The notes under the pieces were generated by a model. That model saw nothing but the letters and a program-made list of their open reading frames with translations. It was not told where the DNA came from and searched no databases. From positions 108,947-172,946 of the forward strand of contig NZMG01000035.1 of NCBI GenBank assembly GCA_002694465.1: a DNA stretch of 64,000 nucleotides, written 5' to 3'. The stretch comes from Flavobacteriaceae bacterium. Its GTDB lineage: Bacteria > Bacteroidota > Bacteroidia > Flavobacteriales > Flavobacteriaceae. This document shows, piece by piece, positions 8,539-16,538 of the stretch (positions within the stretch are counted from its first letter, which is position 1; every line of letters starts with the position of its first letter). The translations under genes were made by a program, and so were the position numbers.

Positions 8539-10479
8539 TTATTTTTCAATTTTAAAAAGATGAAAAGGAAGTACCGGATGCAACTCGATATAGTTCCATT
8601 CTTTATCCCAAATGTAGCTGCTCTGCGTGATTAAGTCCTTCACTTTTACGGAATGTCCTTCGTGAATTCCCAACATTTTTAAAGGTAGTTGAACAAATCC
8701 TTTTTGGGTGTGATAGGGATCTAAATTTACAACACATAAAACTTCATTTTCCTTTCTTTGATCATACTTGTAATATGCAAGAAGATTTTCATTTTCGATA
8801 GAAAGAAACTCTATATTATTTGTTTGCTGTAAGGCTTTTTGGTCTTTTCTACATTGATTAATTTTCGTAATCAAGGTAGTCAACTTATTTTCAATAGTCC
8901 AATCCCAATGACGTATTTGAAATTTTTCTGAATCTAAGTATTCTTCTTTTCCAGGCAATGCTGCTCCTTGCATATATTCGAATATAGGTCCGTAAACTCC
9001 GGTGTTCGAGGATAGGGTAGCTGCTAAAAAGTACTTTTGAAGGTACACCGATTCTAAATTGCCTTGTAATGCCCACGGATTGATATCCGGTGTGTTGGGC
9101 CAAAAATTGGGTCTAAAGAAATAACGCTGATCGGTTTTAGTTAATTCGTTGAGATACTCAATGAGTTCGTGTTTACTATTTCGCCATGTAAAATAACTGT
9201 AGGATTGTGTAAATCCTTGTTTGGTAAGCTGATGCATTACTTTAGGCTTTGTAAAGGCTTCAGAAAGGAAAAGTACATTAGGGTGTTTCTTTTTTATTTC
9301 CGCAATAAGCCAACCCCAAAAATAAAAGGGTTTTGTATGTGGGTTATCTACTCGAAAAACTTGAATGTCGCACTCTTCAATCCAGTAAAGGGCTACAGAA
9401 AGCAATTCGTCCCATAGGTTTTTCCAATCCTCACTTTCAAAATAGATAGGAAGAATATCTTGGTATTTCTTTGGCGGATTTTCTGCATATTGTACCGTTC
9501 CGTCGGGTCGCCATTTAAACCATTCAGGATGTTCTTTTACCCAAGGATGATCTGGTGCTGCCTGTAGGGCATAATCCATAGCGATTTCAATGCCAAGGCT
9601 TTTTGCTTTTTGCACTAGTGATTTAAAATCTTCAACGGTTCCTAAATCGGGATGGATGGCTTTATGTCCACCGTGCTTCGAACCAATACCCCAACATGAT
9701 CCCACATCACCTTCCAGAGCAGTGGTGGTATTGTTTTTCCCTTTTCTATTTACTTCACCAATGGGGTGAATGGGAGGGAAGTAGAGGGTGTCGAAGCCCA
9801 TTTTTGCAACTCTAGGCAGTAATGCTTCACAATCCTTAAAAGTACCGTGTTGTCCTTCGATAGGTGATGAGGAACGTGGAAAAAATTCGTACCACGTACT
9901 AAAGAGTGCTTTTTCACGATCACAATAGACCTTTAAAATGGTACTTTCATTAGCCAAATGTTTTTCTGGGTATTTTTCAAAAATATCGTGTAACTCTTGG
10001 GAAGTAGCTTCCTTTATGGCTTCGTTATAATGAGAAGTTTCTGTAAATAATTTTTTTAGGTTTTGTAGGTATTTTTTTTCAGAAGCATTACCAACCTTGA
10101 TGGTTTTATCAAGATAGTCAACCCCTTCTAATAACTCGGAAGTTACTTTTTGGCTATCGTCTATTTTTCGTTTAATTCCGTGTTGCCAATTGAGTGCGTA
10201 ATCTACCCAGCCTTCAATTTTATATTCATAAAATCCTTGTTTTTCAGTACTAAATGAAGCTTCCCATTTGTCATTCTGCAAAGGATACATTCTATTAAAA
10301 GTCCAGCTTTTCGCTTTTTCATGTTTAAAACAAAGGTTTGCAGCAATAATGTCATGTCCATCCCCTAAAACATTTGCAGTAATAGGAATAATTTCGTTAA
10401 CTACACATTTAATAGGGTGTAACCCAGCTTCAATTTGAGGGTGAAGGTTTTCAATAATAACCCTACTTTGGTTGCGCAT
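8539..10479 (-). CDS. glgE: Alpha-1,4-glucan:maltose-1-phosphate maltosyltransferase
   Basis: 646 residues, GH13 subfamily 3. It transfers maltosyl units from maltose-1-phosphate onto the non-reducing end of alpha-1,4-glucan. The N-terminal beta domain (residues ~1-100) precedes the barrel. Motifs: ARVAKMGFDTLYFPPIHPIG (barrel entry), nucleophile Asp378 in FRVDNPHTKP and acid/base Glu407 in FLSEAFTKP; the 29-residue spacing matches known GlgE enzymes. It is the first gene of the leftward glgE-maltokinase-glgB unit. A palindrome at 10558-10576, similar to the one before the GH31 gene, lies about 80 bp before its start. Confidence 0.94.
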   Translation of the reverse strand: MRNQSRVIIENLHPQIEAGLHPIKCVVNEIIPITANVLGDGHDIIAANLCFKHEKAKSWTFNRMYPLQNDKWEASFSTEKQGFYEYKIEGWVDYALNWQHGIKRKIDDSQKVTSELLEGVDYLDKTIKVGNASEKKYLQNLKKLFTETSHYNEAIKEATSQELHDIFEKYPEKHLANESTILKVYCDREKALFSTWYEFFPRSSSPIEGQHGTFKDCEALLPRVAKMGFDTLYFPPIHPIGEVNRKGKNNTTTALEGDVGSCWGIGSKHGGHKAIHPDLGTVEDFKSLVQKAKSLGIEIAMDYALQAAPDHPWVKEHPEWFKWRPDGTVQYAENPPKKYQDILPIYFESEDWKNLWDELLSVALYWIEECDIQVFRVDNPHTKPFYFWGWLIAEIKKKHPNVLFLSEAFTKPKVMHQLTKQGFTQSYSYFTWRNSKHELIEYLNELTKTDQRYFFRPNFWPNTPDINPWALQGNLESVYLQKYFLAATLSSNTGVYGPIFEYMQGAALPGKEEYLDSEKFQIRHWDWTIENKLTTLITKINQCRKDQKALQQTNNIEFLSIENENLLAYYKYDQRKENEVLCVVNLDPYHTQKGFVQLPLKMLGIHEGHSVKVKDLITQSSYIWDKEWNYIELHPVLPFHLFKIEK

Positions 10480-10557
10480 ATAGTAATTGGTTTGCTTAGT
10501 ATTTGTTAAATATATAAAACCAACGGCAAATAATTAAAGACTTTATAGTTTCTTTAC

Positions 10558-10576
10558 AATCGATATCGTTTTCGAT
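10558..10576. promoter_or_regulatory. Candidate LacI-family operator upstream of glgE
   Basis: AATCGATATCGTTTTCGAT is an imperfect palindrome centred on CG. It is identical to the site at 4932-4950 in 16 of 19 positions. Its location 80 bp before glgE fits co-regulation of the glycogen unit and the GH31 gene. This is inferred from similarity and position only. Confidence 0.45.
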
Positions 10577-10586
10577 AGTAAATTCA

Positions 10587-10614
10587 TAAAAAAAGGCTCT
10601 TAAAAAAGAGCCTT
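10587..10614 (-). terminator. Intrinsic terminator after the LRR gene
   Basis: On the minus strand AAGGCTCTT and AAGAGCCTT form a stem followed by a run of T, 26 nt after the stop of the LRR protein gene. It separates that gene from the glgE promoter region. Confidence 0.8.
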
Positions 10615-10639
10615 GAATACTATATTAAATGTAGCTTAT

Positions 10640-11347
10640 TTACTTTTCGTCATCACTACTTTCAATTGCAATAACGGGTTTTCCGGTTGAATAAAGTGTA
10701 TTTTCATCCAGATATACTACCGCCGAATGACTTAAAAGTACTTTTGAAATTTGCGAAGTATTTTTAAAGTTATTTTTGGCTACAATAAATTCTTTAATCA
10801 TTCTGCTTCTCGATAACTCTATGGGTAAATCTCCTGATAGATTATTTTGAAAGACGTTAAAAACTTCTAAATTTTCAAGGTTATTGATAGAATTCGGTAT
10901 TTCTCCTGAAAGCTTGTTACTACTTAAATGTAAATGTTTTAACCCACTTAGGTTCCCAAAAGATGCTGGTATACTACCTTCAATAAAGTTTCCGTTTAAT
11001 GCCAACACTTCGAGGGTTGTAATATCACCTAAACTTTCAGGTAGTTCTCCCGAAATATTATTGAAAGACAACTCTAAAACCTTTAAGTGTGTTAATTGGT
11101 TAATTGATGATGGTATTTCGCCATTTAAATTATTAAAAAGCATTCTTACCTCTGTAACGTGATTATTGGTAATAGTAACACCTTCCCATTGTGTTACGGG
11201 TTCGTTCATAGGCCAACTCAATTTCCATTGGTCGCCTTGTGTTGTTTGATATAAGTCTTTTAATGCATTTAATTCACTTTCTGGTATTTGAGCAAAAAGC
11301 GAAACACTTATCAATAAGAGATAAATGGTGAGGGTTAATTTTTTCAT
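10640..11347 (-). CDS. Secreted leucine-rich-repeat protein
   Basis: 235 residues. A signal peptide (MKKLTLTIYLLLISVSLFAQ) is followed by an N-terminal cap (LKDLYQTTQGDQWKLSWP) and about five plant-type leucine-rich repeats of ~24 residues with the pattern LxxLxLxxNxLSGEIPxSI, roughly residues 60-190. It ends in an acidic tail (ESSDDEK) with no obvious type IX sorting domain. Such repeats usually bind protein or glycan partners. It is monocistronic, with its own terminator. The ligand is unknown. Confidence 0.85.
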   Translation of the reverse strand: MKKLTLTIYLLLISVSLFAQIPESELNALKDLYQTTQGDQWKLSWPMNEPVTQWEGVTITNNHVTEVRMLFNNLNGEIPSSINQLTHLKVLELSFNNISGELPESLGDITTLEVLALNGNFIEGSIPASFGNLSGLKHLHLSSNKLSGEIPNSINNLENLEVFNVFQNNLSGDLPIELSRSRMIKEFIVAKNNFKNTSQISKVLLSHSAVVYLDENTLYSTGKPVIAIESSDDEK

Positions 11348-11519
11348 TGGGGCGGGGTTTTTAGGATAATTCCTACATTAATACAAAGCAAATAACAATT
11401 AAATCTGATTAAAAACAAAATTTATTCGATGAAATGCACTATTTTAAATAATTGATACTAAATAAAACTATAATTGTAGTGGCAACTTATTTCGTATTTT
11501 TACAGTATAATTACTACAC

Positions 11520-11939
11520 ATGCTTAAAAACAAATCTACGTTACTCAATACCTTAAACAAGCTTTGTAATAACACATTGATGGAGACTTTGGGTATTGAG
11601 TTTATTGATATTAGTGAAAATGAGGTTGTTGCAAAAATGCCGGTTACATCAAAGGTGCATCAACCCAACGGGGTCTTACATGGGGGAGCTTCAGTAGCAT
11701 TGGCAGAAAGCGTTGGGAGCGCGGGAACCCTAATGCTTACTGATGGTAACAATGTTCAAATCCGAGGAATTGAAATAGCTGCAAATCATGTTAAAAGTGT
11801 AAAGGACGGTTTTGTATTTGCAAAGGGGAAAATGGTGCATAAGGGGAGAACCATACAGTTGTGGCATATTGATATTTTAAATGAAGAAAACGAATTAATT
11901 TCTTTTATAAAACTAACTACAATAACCTTGCGTACCTAG
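11520..11939 (+). CDS. menI: Hotdog-fold acyl-CoA thioesterase, probably 1,4-dihydroxy-2-naphthoyl-CoA hydrolase
   Basis: 139 residues, PaaI/YdiI-type hotdog thioesterase. The signature HQPNGVLHGGASVALAESVG contains the HGG motif and the catalytic Glu of LAES. It is followed 4 nt later by isochorismate synthase and then menD, so the likely substrate is DHNA-CoA in menaquinone synthesis (MenI role). General thioesterases share this fold, so the specific assignment rests on context. The start is ATG at 11520. Confidence 0.8.
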   Translation: MLKNKSTLLNTLNKLCNNTLMETLGIEFIDISENEVVAKMPVTSKVHQPNGVLHGGASVALAESVGSAGTLMLTDGNNVQIRGIEIAANHVKSVKDGFVFAKGKMVHKGRTIQLWHIDILNEENELISFIKLTTITLRT

Positions 11940-11943
11940 TTGT

Positions 11944-13014
11944 ATGATAGCCATTTCTACTCTTGAAAGAATCAATCATCATCTACAAACAAAAAAACCG
12001 TTTGTTGCTTTTTCTTTGCCGGATAGTGAACAACTTACTTTTTACTTTAAGAAAAGCATTAATGAAAATGATGTTGAGGGAAATGATGAACCTTGCTTTG
12101 TTATGTATCCTTTTGACGAGGGACAAAAAGTATATAGTATTGCAAAAAGAGATGCAGATATTTTAGATTTTAAAATTGTTGCAAATTCTGAAGATTTTAA
12201 AAATATAAATACAAAAGGAAATTCTTCAGAACGGAAGGCCCACATAGAACTGGTTTCAAAAGCTATTTCAGAAATAAAGAAAAGAAAGGCTACAAAAATT
12301 GTTGTTTCCCGAGAGCAAAAATTTGCGTTGAAAGATTTCAATATCGAATCATTATTTGCACGTATATTTTCATTATCGCCAAATACATTTCGTTATGTTT
12401 GGTATCACCCAGATACCGGTATTTGGTGTGGATCTACCCCAGAATTATTGCTTAAAACTGAAGAAGAGTGTTTCCATACTATGGCACTTGCAGGAACCAG
12501 AGAATATATCAAGAACTCAAGTGTTGTTGGGTGGAGCGAAAAAGAACGGCACGAACATCAAGTTGTTATTGATGATATTGTTAACAAGCTTCAAAAAGCG
12601 GTAACGGTTTTAAAAATGTCTAAAAGTTATACCCACAGAGCAGGTCCCGTGGTGCATTTAAGAACGGATATAAGAGGATGTTTCAAAAAGGGAAAAGCTA
12701 GTTTACCTGCCATTGCTAAAATTTTGCATCCTACGCCTGCTGTTTGTGGAACTCCAAGAAAAGTTGCTTCAGAATTTATTAAAGAATTTGAAGGTTATTC
12801 AAGAGAATTTTACACGGGTTATTTGGGATGCATTAGTGATAAAAATGAAGATTCTTTCCTCTATGTTAACTTACGCTGTATGAAAATTGAAGAAAACTTT
12901 GCACACATATTTGTGGGGGGTGGTATTACCGCCGACTCTAACCCAGAAGCCGAATGGGAAGAAACACAAAACAAAATGCAAACGATGCTTCAAGTGTTGC
13001 TTCCAATGCTTTAA
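11944..13014 (+). CDS. menF: Isochorismate synthase
   Basis: 356 residues of the chorismate-binding family. It converts chorismate to isochorismate, the first step of menaquinone synthesis. Visible family motifs are KIVVSREQKF, WCGSTPELLLK, LAGTREY and the C-terminal block HPTPAVCGTPRKVA...EGYSREFYTGYLG with the Mg-binding acidic residues. Length and N-terminal divergence are normal for Bacteroidetes MenF/EntC-like enzymes. It lies 4 nt after the MenI-like gene and about 30 nt before menD; menaquinone rather than siderophore synthesis is supported by these neighbours. Confidence 0.93.
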   Translation: MIAISTLERINHHLQTKKPFVAFSLPDSEQLTFYFKKSINENDVEGNDEPCFVMYPFDEGQKVYSIAKRDADILDFKIVANSEDFKNINTKGNSSERKAHIELVSKAISEIKKRKATKIVVSREQKFALKDFNIESLFARIFSLSPNTFRYVWYHPDTGIWCGSTPELLLKTEEECFHTMALAGTREYIKNSSVVGWSEKERHEHQVVIDDIVNKLQKAVTVLKMSKSYTHRAGPVVHLRTDIRGCFKKGKASLPAIAKILHPTPAVCGTPRKVASEFIKEFEGYSREFYTGYLGCISDKNEDSFLYVNLRCMKIEENFAHIFVGGGITADSNPEAEWEETQNKMQTMLQVLLPML

Positions 13015-13032
13015 AATATGACGCAATGTTAG

Positions 13033-13040
13033 TATCTTTG
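13033..13040 (+). promoter_or_regulatory. Promoter -7 element 6 nt before the menD ATG
   Basis: TATCTTTG matches TAnnTTTG exactly, with a TTTA about 19 bp upstream as a possible -33 element. Transcription would start almost at the ATG at 13047, implying a leaderless or nearly leaderless menD message besides any read-through from menF. Confidence 0.55.
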
Positions 13041-13046
13041 TAAAGA

Positions 13047-14714
13047 ATGATCTATTCCACAAAAATTCTTTCGCAAACCATCGTTGAACTGTGCCGAATA
13101 AAGGGAATAGACCATATTGTTATTTCGCCAGGCTCCCGAAACGCCCCATTAATTGTAGGATTTACATCGCATGATTTCTTTACATGCTTCAGCATTGTTG
13201 ATGAGCGTTGTGCTGCCTTTTTTGCTTTAGGGATGGCACAACAACTTCAAAAACCAGTGGCTTTGGTTTGTACTTCAGGGTCGGCAGCATTAAACTATTA
13301 TCCAGCCATTGCCGAAGCTTTTTACAGTGATATCCCGTTGGTGGTGTTAACTGCAGATAGACCTTCACACCTAATTGATATTGGTGATGGGCAAACCATT
13401 CGGCAAGAACAGGTGTTTGCCAATCATATCGAATACAATGCCAACTGCAAAGAAGGAGAAGAGTTTCAAGAATTTAATGAAACCGAAATAAATGCAGCCT
13501 TGAATTGTGCCTTTGAAAAACAAGGACCTGTTCATATTAACCTTCCTTTTTCTGAGCCATTATACGGAAGAATAGATGTTTTATCAATTCAGCCGAAAGA
13601 AATTCGGCCTAACTCTTTTGAAGCTACTATTGAAGATAAAAAACGTCAAACATTAGCCGAAAAATGGAATGCTTCAAAAAAGAAAATAGTACTCATTGGT
13701 GTGTTGCAGCCAAATTCTATTGAAGAAAAGTATCTTGAAGTTTTAGCAAAAGATGAAAGTGTGATTGTTTTTACCGAAACGACATCAAACATCCATCACA
13801 CGCACTTTTTTCCGTCCATAGATCAATTAATTTCGTCGCTCACGCCCGAAGAGCTCCAATATTTACAACCGGAAATTTTGGTCACTTTAGGTGGAATGAT
13901 TGTATCGAAAAGAATAAAAGTATTTTTTCGAAACTATTCCCCTAAGGAACACTGGCACATAGGTTGTAAAGAGGCCAACGACACTTTTTTTGCTTTAACT
14001 GAACATATAAAATGCTCCCCCAATCACTTTTTTGAATTCTTTTTACCATTAACAAAAGTGGTTCAAACAAATTATCAAACTCATTGGTTAAGCATTAAAA
14101 ATGATAAGCTGCAAAAGCATGCTGTATTTGAAAAGCAAGCGCCTTTTTCAGATTTTGTGGTGTATAAAGAAATATTCAATACCATTCCTAAAATGAGTAT
14201 GTTACAATTAGCTAATAGTACAGCCATTCGTTATGCACAGCTTTTTAAATTAGAAGCATCATTGCAGGTTTTTTGTAACCGCGGAACTAGTGGTATCGAT
14301 GGTAGCACAAGTACTGCCATTGGAGCAGCAGTTAAAAGTAATAACCCAACAGTATTTGTTACTGGCGATTTGAGTTTTTTCTACGATAGCAATGCTCTTT
14401 GGAATCTCTATATTCCAAACACTTTTAGAATAATTTTAGTGAATAATGGAGGTGGTGGAATTTTCAGAATTTTGCCCCATGCAAAAGAGGTGGACCATTT
14501 TGAAAACTACTTTGAAACGAGACACGCCTTAACTGCGTTGCATTTATGCAAGATGTTTGGGTTTGAATATGCTACAGCAAATAGTTTAGATTCCGTAAAA
14601 AGTCAGTTAGAAGATTTTTATGCACCGAGTGAAAATCCAAAATTATTGGAAATTTTCACCCCATCTGAAGTAAATGATGTTGTATTAAAGAATTATTTTA
14701 AAGCTATTTCTTAA
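13047..14714 (+). CDS. menD: 2-succinyl-5-enolpyruvyl-6-hydroxy-3-cyclohexene-1-carboxylate synthase
   Basis: 555 residues, a thiamine-diphosphate enzyme that joins isochorismate and 2-oxoglutarate in menaquinone synthesis. The N-terminal pyrimidine domain shows HIVISPGSRNAPL and DERCAAFFALGMA. The C-terminal diphosphate domain shows NRGTSGIDGSTSTAIGAA, TGDLSFFYDSNALWN and LVNNGGGGIFRILP. The start at 13047 is 6 nt after an exact TATCTTTG promoter element. The 3' end overlaps the convergent gene by 11 bp. menC, menE and menA are not in the window. Confidence 0.96.
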   Translation: MIYSTKILSQTIVELCRIKGIDHIVISPGSRNAPLIVGFTSHDFFTCFSIVDERCAAFFALGMAQQLQKPVALVCTSGSAALNYYPAIAEAFYSDIPLVVLTADRPSHLIDIGDGQTIRQEQVFANHIEYNANCKEGEEFQEFNETEINAALNCAFEKQGPVHINLPFSEPLYGRIDVLSIQPKEIRPNSFEATIEDKKRQTLAEKWNASKKKIVLIGVLQPNSIEEKYLEVLAKDESVIVFTETTSNIHHTHFFPSIDQLISSLTPEELQYLQPEILVTLGGMIVSKRIKVFFRNYSPKEHWHIGCKEANDTFFALTEHIKCSPNHFFEFFLPLTKVVQTNYQTHWLSIKNDKLQKHAVFEKQAPFSDFVVYKEIFNTIPKMSMLQLANSTAIRYAQLFKLEASLQVFCNRGTSGIDGSTSTAIGAAVKSNNPTVFVTGDLSFFYDSNALWNLYIPNTFRIILVNNGGGGIFRILPHAKEVDHFENYFETRHALTALHLCKMFGFEYATANSLDSVKSQLEDFYAPSENPKLLEIFTPSEVNDVVLKNYFKAIS

Positions 14715-15123
14715 CTTCCTTCAATATGTTTTTAGCCCAATAATAGGCATCTTCTATAGACTCAAAACTTTCTATGGGTTTATTAAAAAATTTTGATTCA
14801 TAGAAGGTATTCACTTTGCTTTCTTCAGTGTAGTTAACCACAGCAATTCCTTTTAAAGTAGGAACGGCCTCTAGGTATTTAAAATCGGTAGGATTAACAG
14901 AGTAGGAATGAATTCTATTGGCGATATAAACCAGGGGTCTCGTTTTCATGATTTGAATTCCTTTTACAAGCATTTCAAAAGAAGATTTGTAAGAAACAAC
15001 AACTCCTTCGTTAGCCTCTACAATGACCACATTTTCATAAAAATAAACGGTAGCAATCTTTGTTTTTAGAATATCTAAAAGGGGAATTTCCTCAGGGAGG
15101 TTATGTGGGGAGTTAGGTACCAT
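14704..15123 (-). CDS. Conserved small cytoplasmic protein, STAS/SpoIIAA-like
   Basis: 139 residues without a signal or membrane segments. Alternating strands and helices (ATVYFYENVVIVEANEGVVVS, RPLVYIANRIHSYSVNPTDFKYL, SIEDAYYWAKNIL) resemble the STAS/SpoIIAA-like proteins common in Flavobacteria. The fold assignment is tentative and no function is claimed. It converges with menD (11-bp overlap) and diverges from cvfB. Confidence 0.65.
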   Translation of the reverse strand: MVPNSPHNLPEEIPLLDILKTKIATVYFYENVVIVEANEGVVVSYKSSFEMLVKGIQIMKTRPLVYIANRIHSYSVNPTDFKYLEAVPTLKGIAVVNYTEESKVNTFYESKFFNKPIESFESIEDAYYWAKNILKEVKK

Positions 15124-15197
15124 TTTCGGTTTTTAAAACTACACAAAAGTTTCATTCAAAACAACAATGGAGTTTCTTTTTTTGAAGTGGAAAAGAG

Positions 15198-15205
15198 TAT
15201 CTTTG
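15198..15205 (+). promoter_or_regulatory. Promoter -7 element 5 nt before the cvfB ATG
   Basis: TATCTTTG ends 5 nt before the ATG at 15211. This spacing predicts transcription starting at or very near the start codon. It supports choosing this ATG over the longer frame beginning at 15103. Confidence 0.5.
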
Positions 15206-15210
15206 CAACT

Positions 15211-16041
15211 ATGTTACAACTTGGTGAATTTAATATACTTACTATTTTAAGGGAGACCGATCCAGGGCTATTTTTGGGTGATGAGGAAGAAAACGAAGTC
15301 TTACTTCCACATAGATATAAGCCAGAAACCTACGAAATAGGAGATAAAATTGAAGTGTTCCTTTATTTGGATAACGAAGAACGTCCCATTGCCACAACAG
15401 ACGAGCCCTATCTTACACTAAATACTTTTGGGTATTTGCGTTGTAGTGATGTAAACGATTACGGAGCTTTTATGGATTGGGGATTGGTAAAGCAACTTTT
15501 TGTTCCATTTAAAGAACAAGCAAGACCCATGAAAGCTGGCAATTGGTATATAGTGTATTTGTATTTAGATGAAAAAACGAACCGATTGGTGGGCTCTAGT
15601 AAAACCAACAAGTATTTGAGCAACGACAATATCACTGTCGAAAAATTTGATGAAGTAGATATTTTGGTGACTCATATTACCGAACAAGGTGCCAACGTAA
15701 TTATAAACGGAATACATAAAGGACTCATCTTTGTAGGTGATATTTTTGAAGACATTCGTTCTGGAGACAGAATGAAAGCCTATATCAAGAAAGTACGAGA
15801 CGATAAAAAAATTGACGTGGTACTACAACCTCCAGGATACCGAAGCATAGAACCCAATGCTAACTACATATTAGACGAATTAAAAGCCGCTGGTGGATTT
15901 CTTCCCTTCCATGACAAGACTGATCCTGAAACCATTAAAAATGAATTGGGATTGAGTAAAAAAAGCTTCAAAAAAGCAGTGGGAAGTTTGTATAAAGACA
16001 AACAAATTATCATTAAGGAAGACGGAATCGAATTAATTTAA
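15211..16041 (+). CDS. cvfB: S1-domain RNA-binding protein CvfB
   Basis: 276 residues from the ATG at 15211 (MLQLGEFNILTI); the open frame extends upstream but those residues overlap the promoter and are not CvfB-like. CvfB/YitL proteins have tandem S1-like OB folds and a C-terminal winged helix. Here the S1-like units are at about residues 1-65, 70-135 and 140-215, and the winged helix (ETIKNELGLSKKSFKKAVGSLYKDKQI) is at ~230-265. The family binds RNA and affects virulence gene expression in Staphylococcus. The stop overlaps the convergent neighbour by 4 bp. Confidence 0.88.
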   Translation: MLQLGEFNILTILRETDPGLFLGDEEENEVLLPHRYKPETYEIGDKIEVFLYLDNEERPIATTDEPYLTLNTFGYLRCSDVNDYGAFMDWGLVKQLFVPFKEQARPMKAGNWYIVYLYLDEKTNRLVGSSKTNKYLSNDNITVEKFDEVDILVTHITEQGANVIINGIHKGLIFVGDIFEDIRSGDRMKAYIKKVRDDKKIDVVLQPPGYRSIEPNANYILDELKAAGGFLPFHDKTDPETIKNELGLSKKSFKKAVGSLYKDKQIIIKEDGIELI

Positions 16042-16493
16042 TAACCTCTACCCACTCGATATGGTGCACAACGTCCACAAATTCCAAATGGAGGACAAGG
16101 GTCTAGCATATCTAATCCACGTTGTTCTTTATATACAAAATTGGTTACTTTGGTAGAACCATCGGGATTGTATTGCGCATTGCCTCCAAAAGCAGAATAC
16201 TTTTGTTGAAGTGCTTCAACATTATAATTTGAATTGGATTTATAACGATCTTGTTTTTCAATGGCTGCAGCCATATCCACAGCTTGCCAATAATTGGTCT
16301 CGGTTACTTTGTTAAAATCGGTGATGTTCCGAATACTAAAATCGCGTTTCGGACCAAAATCTATATCAAAAGCACTTAATTCTGGGACTTCGGGTAAGGA
16401 TTCAGTATTAATGGTAAAGTAACGCGACTCAAAGTCGTATTGCGCTAAGACACTTAGCGGAAGGAAAACCAATATGAAAAGTAATTTTTTCAT
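16038..16493 (-). CDS. Exported protein of unknown function
   Basis: 151 residues from the ATG at 16493 (MKKLLFILVFLPLSVLAQ, a clear signal peptide). A start at 16511 would place six extra residues before it and overlap a TACTTTTG promoter element (minus strand, 16500-16507). The C-terminus has two close CxxC-like pairs (LDPCPPFGICGRCAPYRVG), possibly metal binding or disulfide-forming. No family was recognised. It lies directly downstream of the papain-like peptidase gene. Confidence 0.7.
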   Translation of the reverse strand: MKKLLFILVFLPLSVLAQYDFESRYFTINTESLPEVPELSAFDIDFGPKRDFSIRNITDFNKVTETNYWQAVDMAAAIEKQDRYKSNSNYNVEALQQKYSAFGGNAQYNPDGSTKVTNFVYKEQRGLDMLDPCPPFGICGRCAPYRVGRGY

Positions 16494-16499
16494 CCGCAC

Positions 16500-16507
16500 C
16501 AAAAGTA
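16500..16507 (-). promoter_or_regulatory. Promoter -7 element 6 nt before an ATG
   Basis: The minus strand reads TACTTTTG, an exact TAnnTTTG match, 6 nt before the ATG at 16493. The spacing is the same as at menD and uvrA and suggests a leaderless transcript. Confidence 0.45.
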
Positions 16508-16538
16508 TCAAAAATGATTCCGAAGTGATAGCCTCTTT

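Noticed and set aside
15103..15210. Longer CvfB start
   Set aside because: It spans the promoter element and overlaps the divergent gene; the residues are not CvfB-like.
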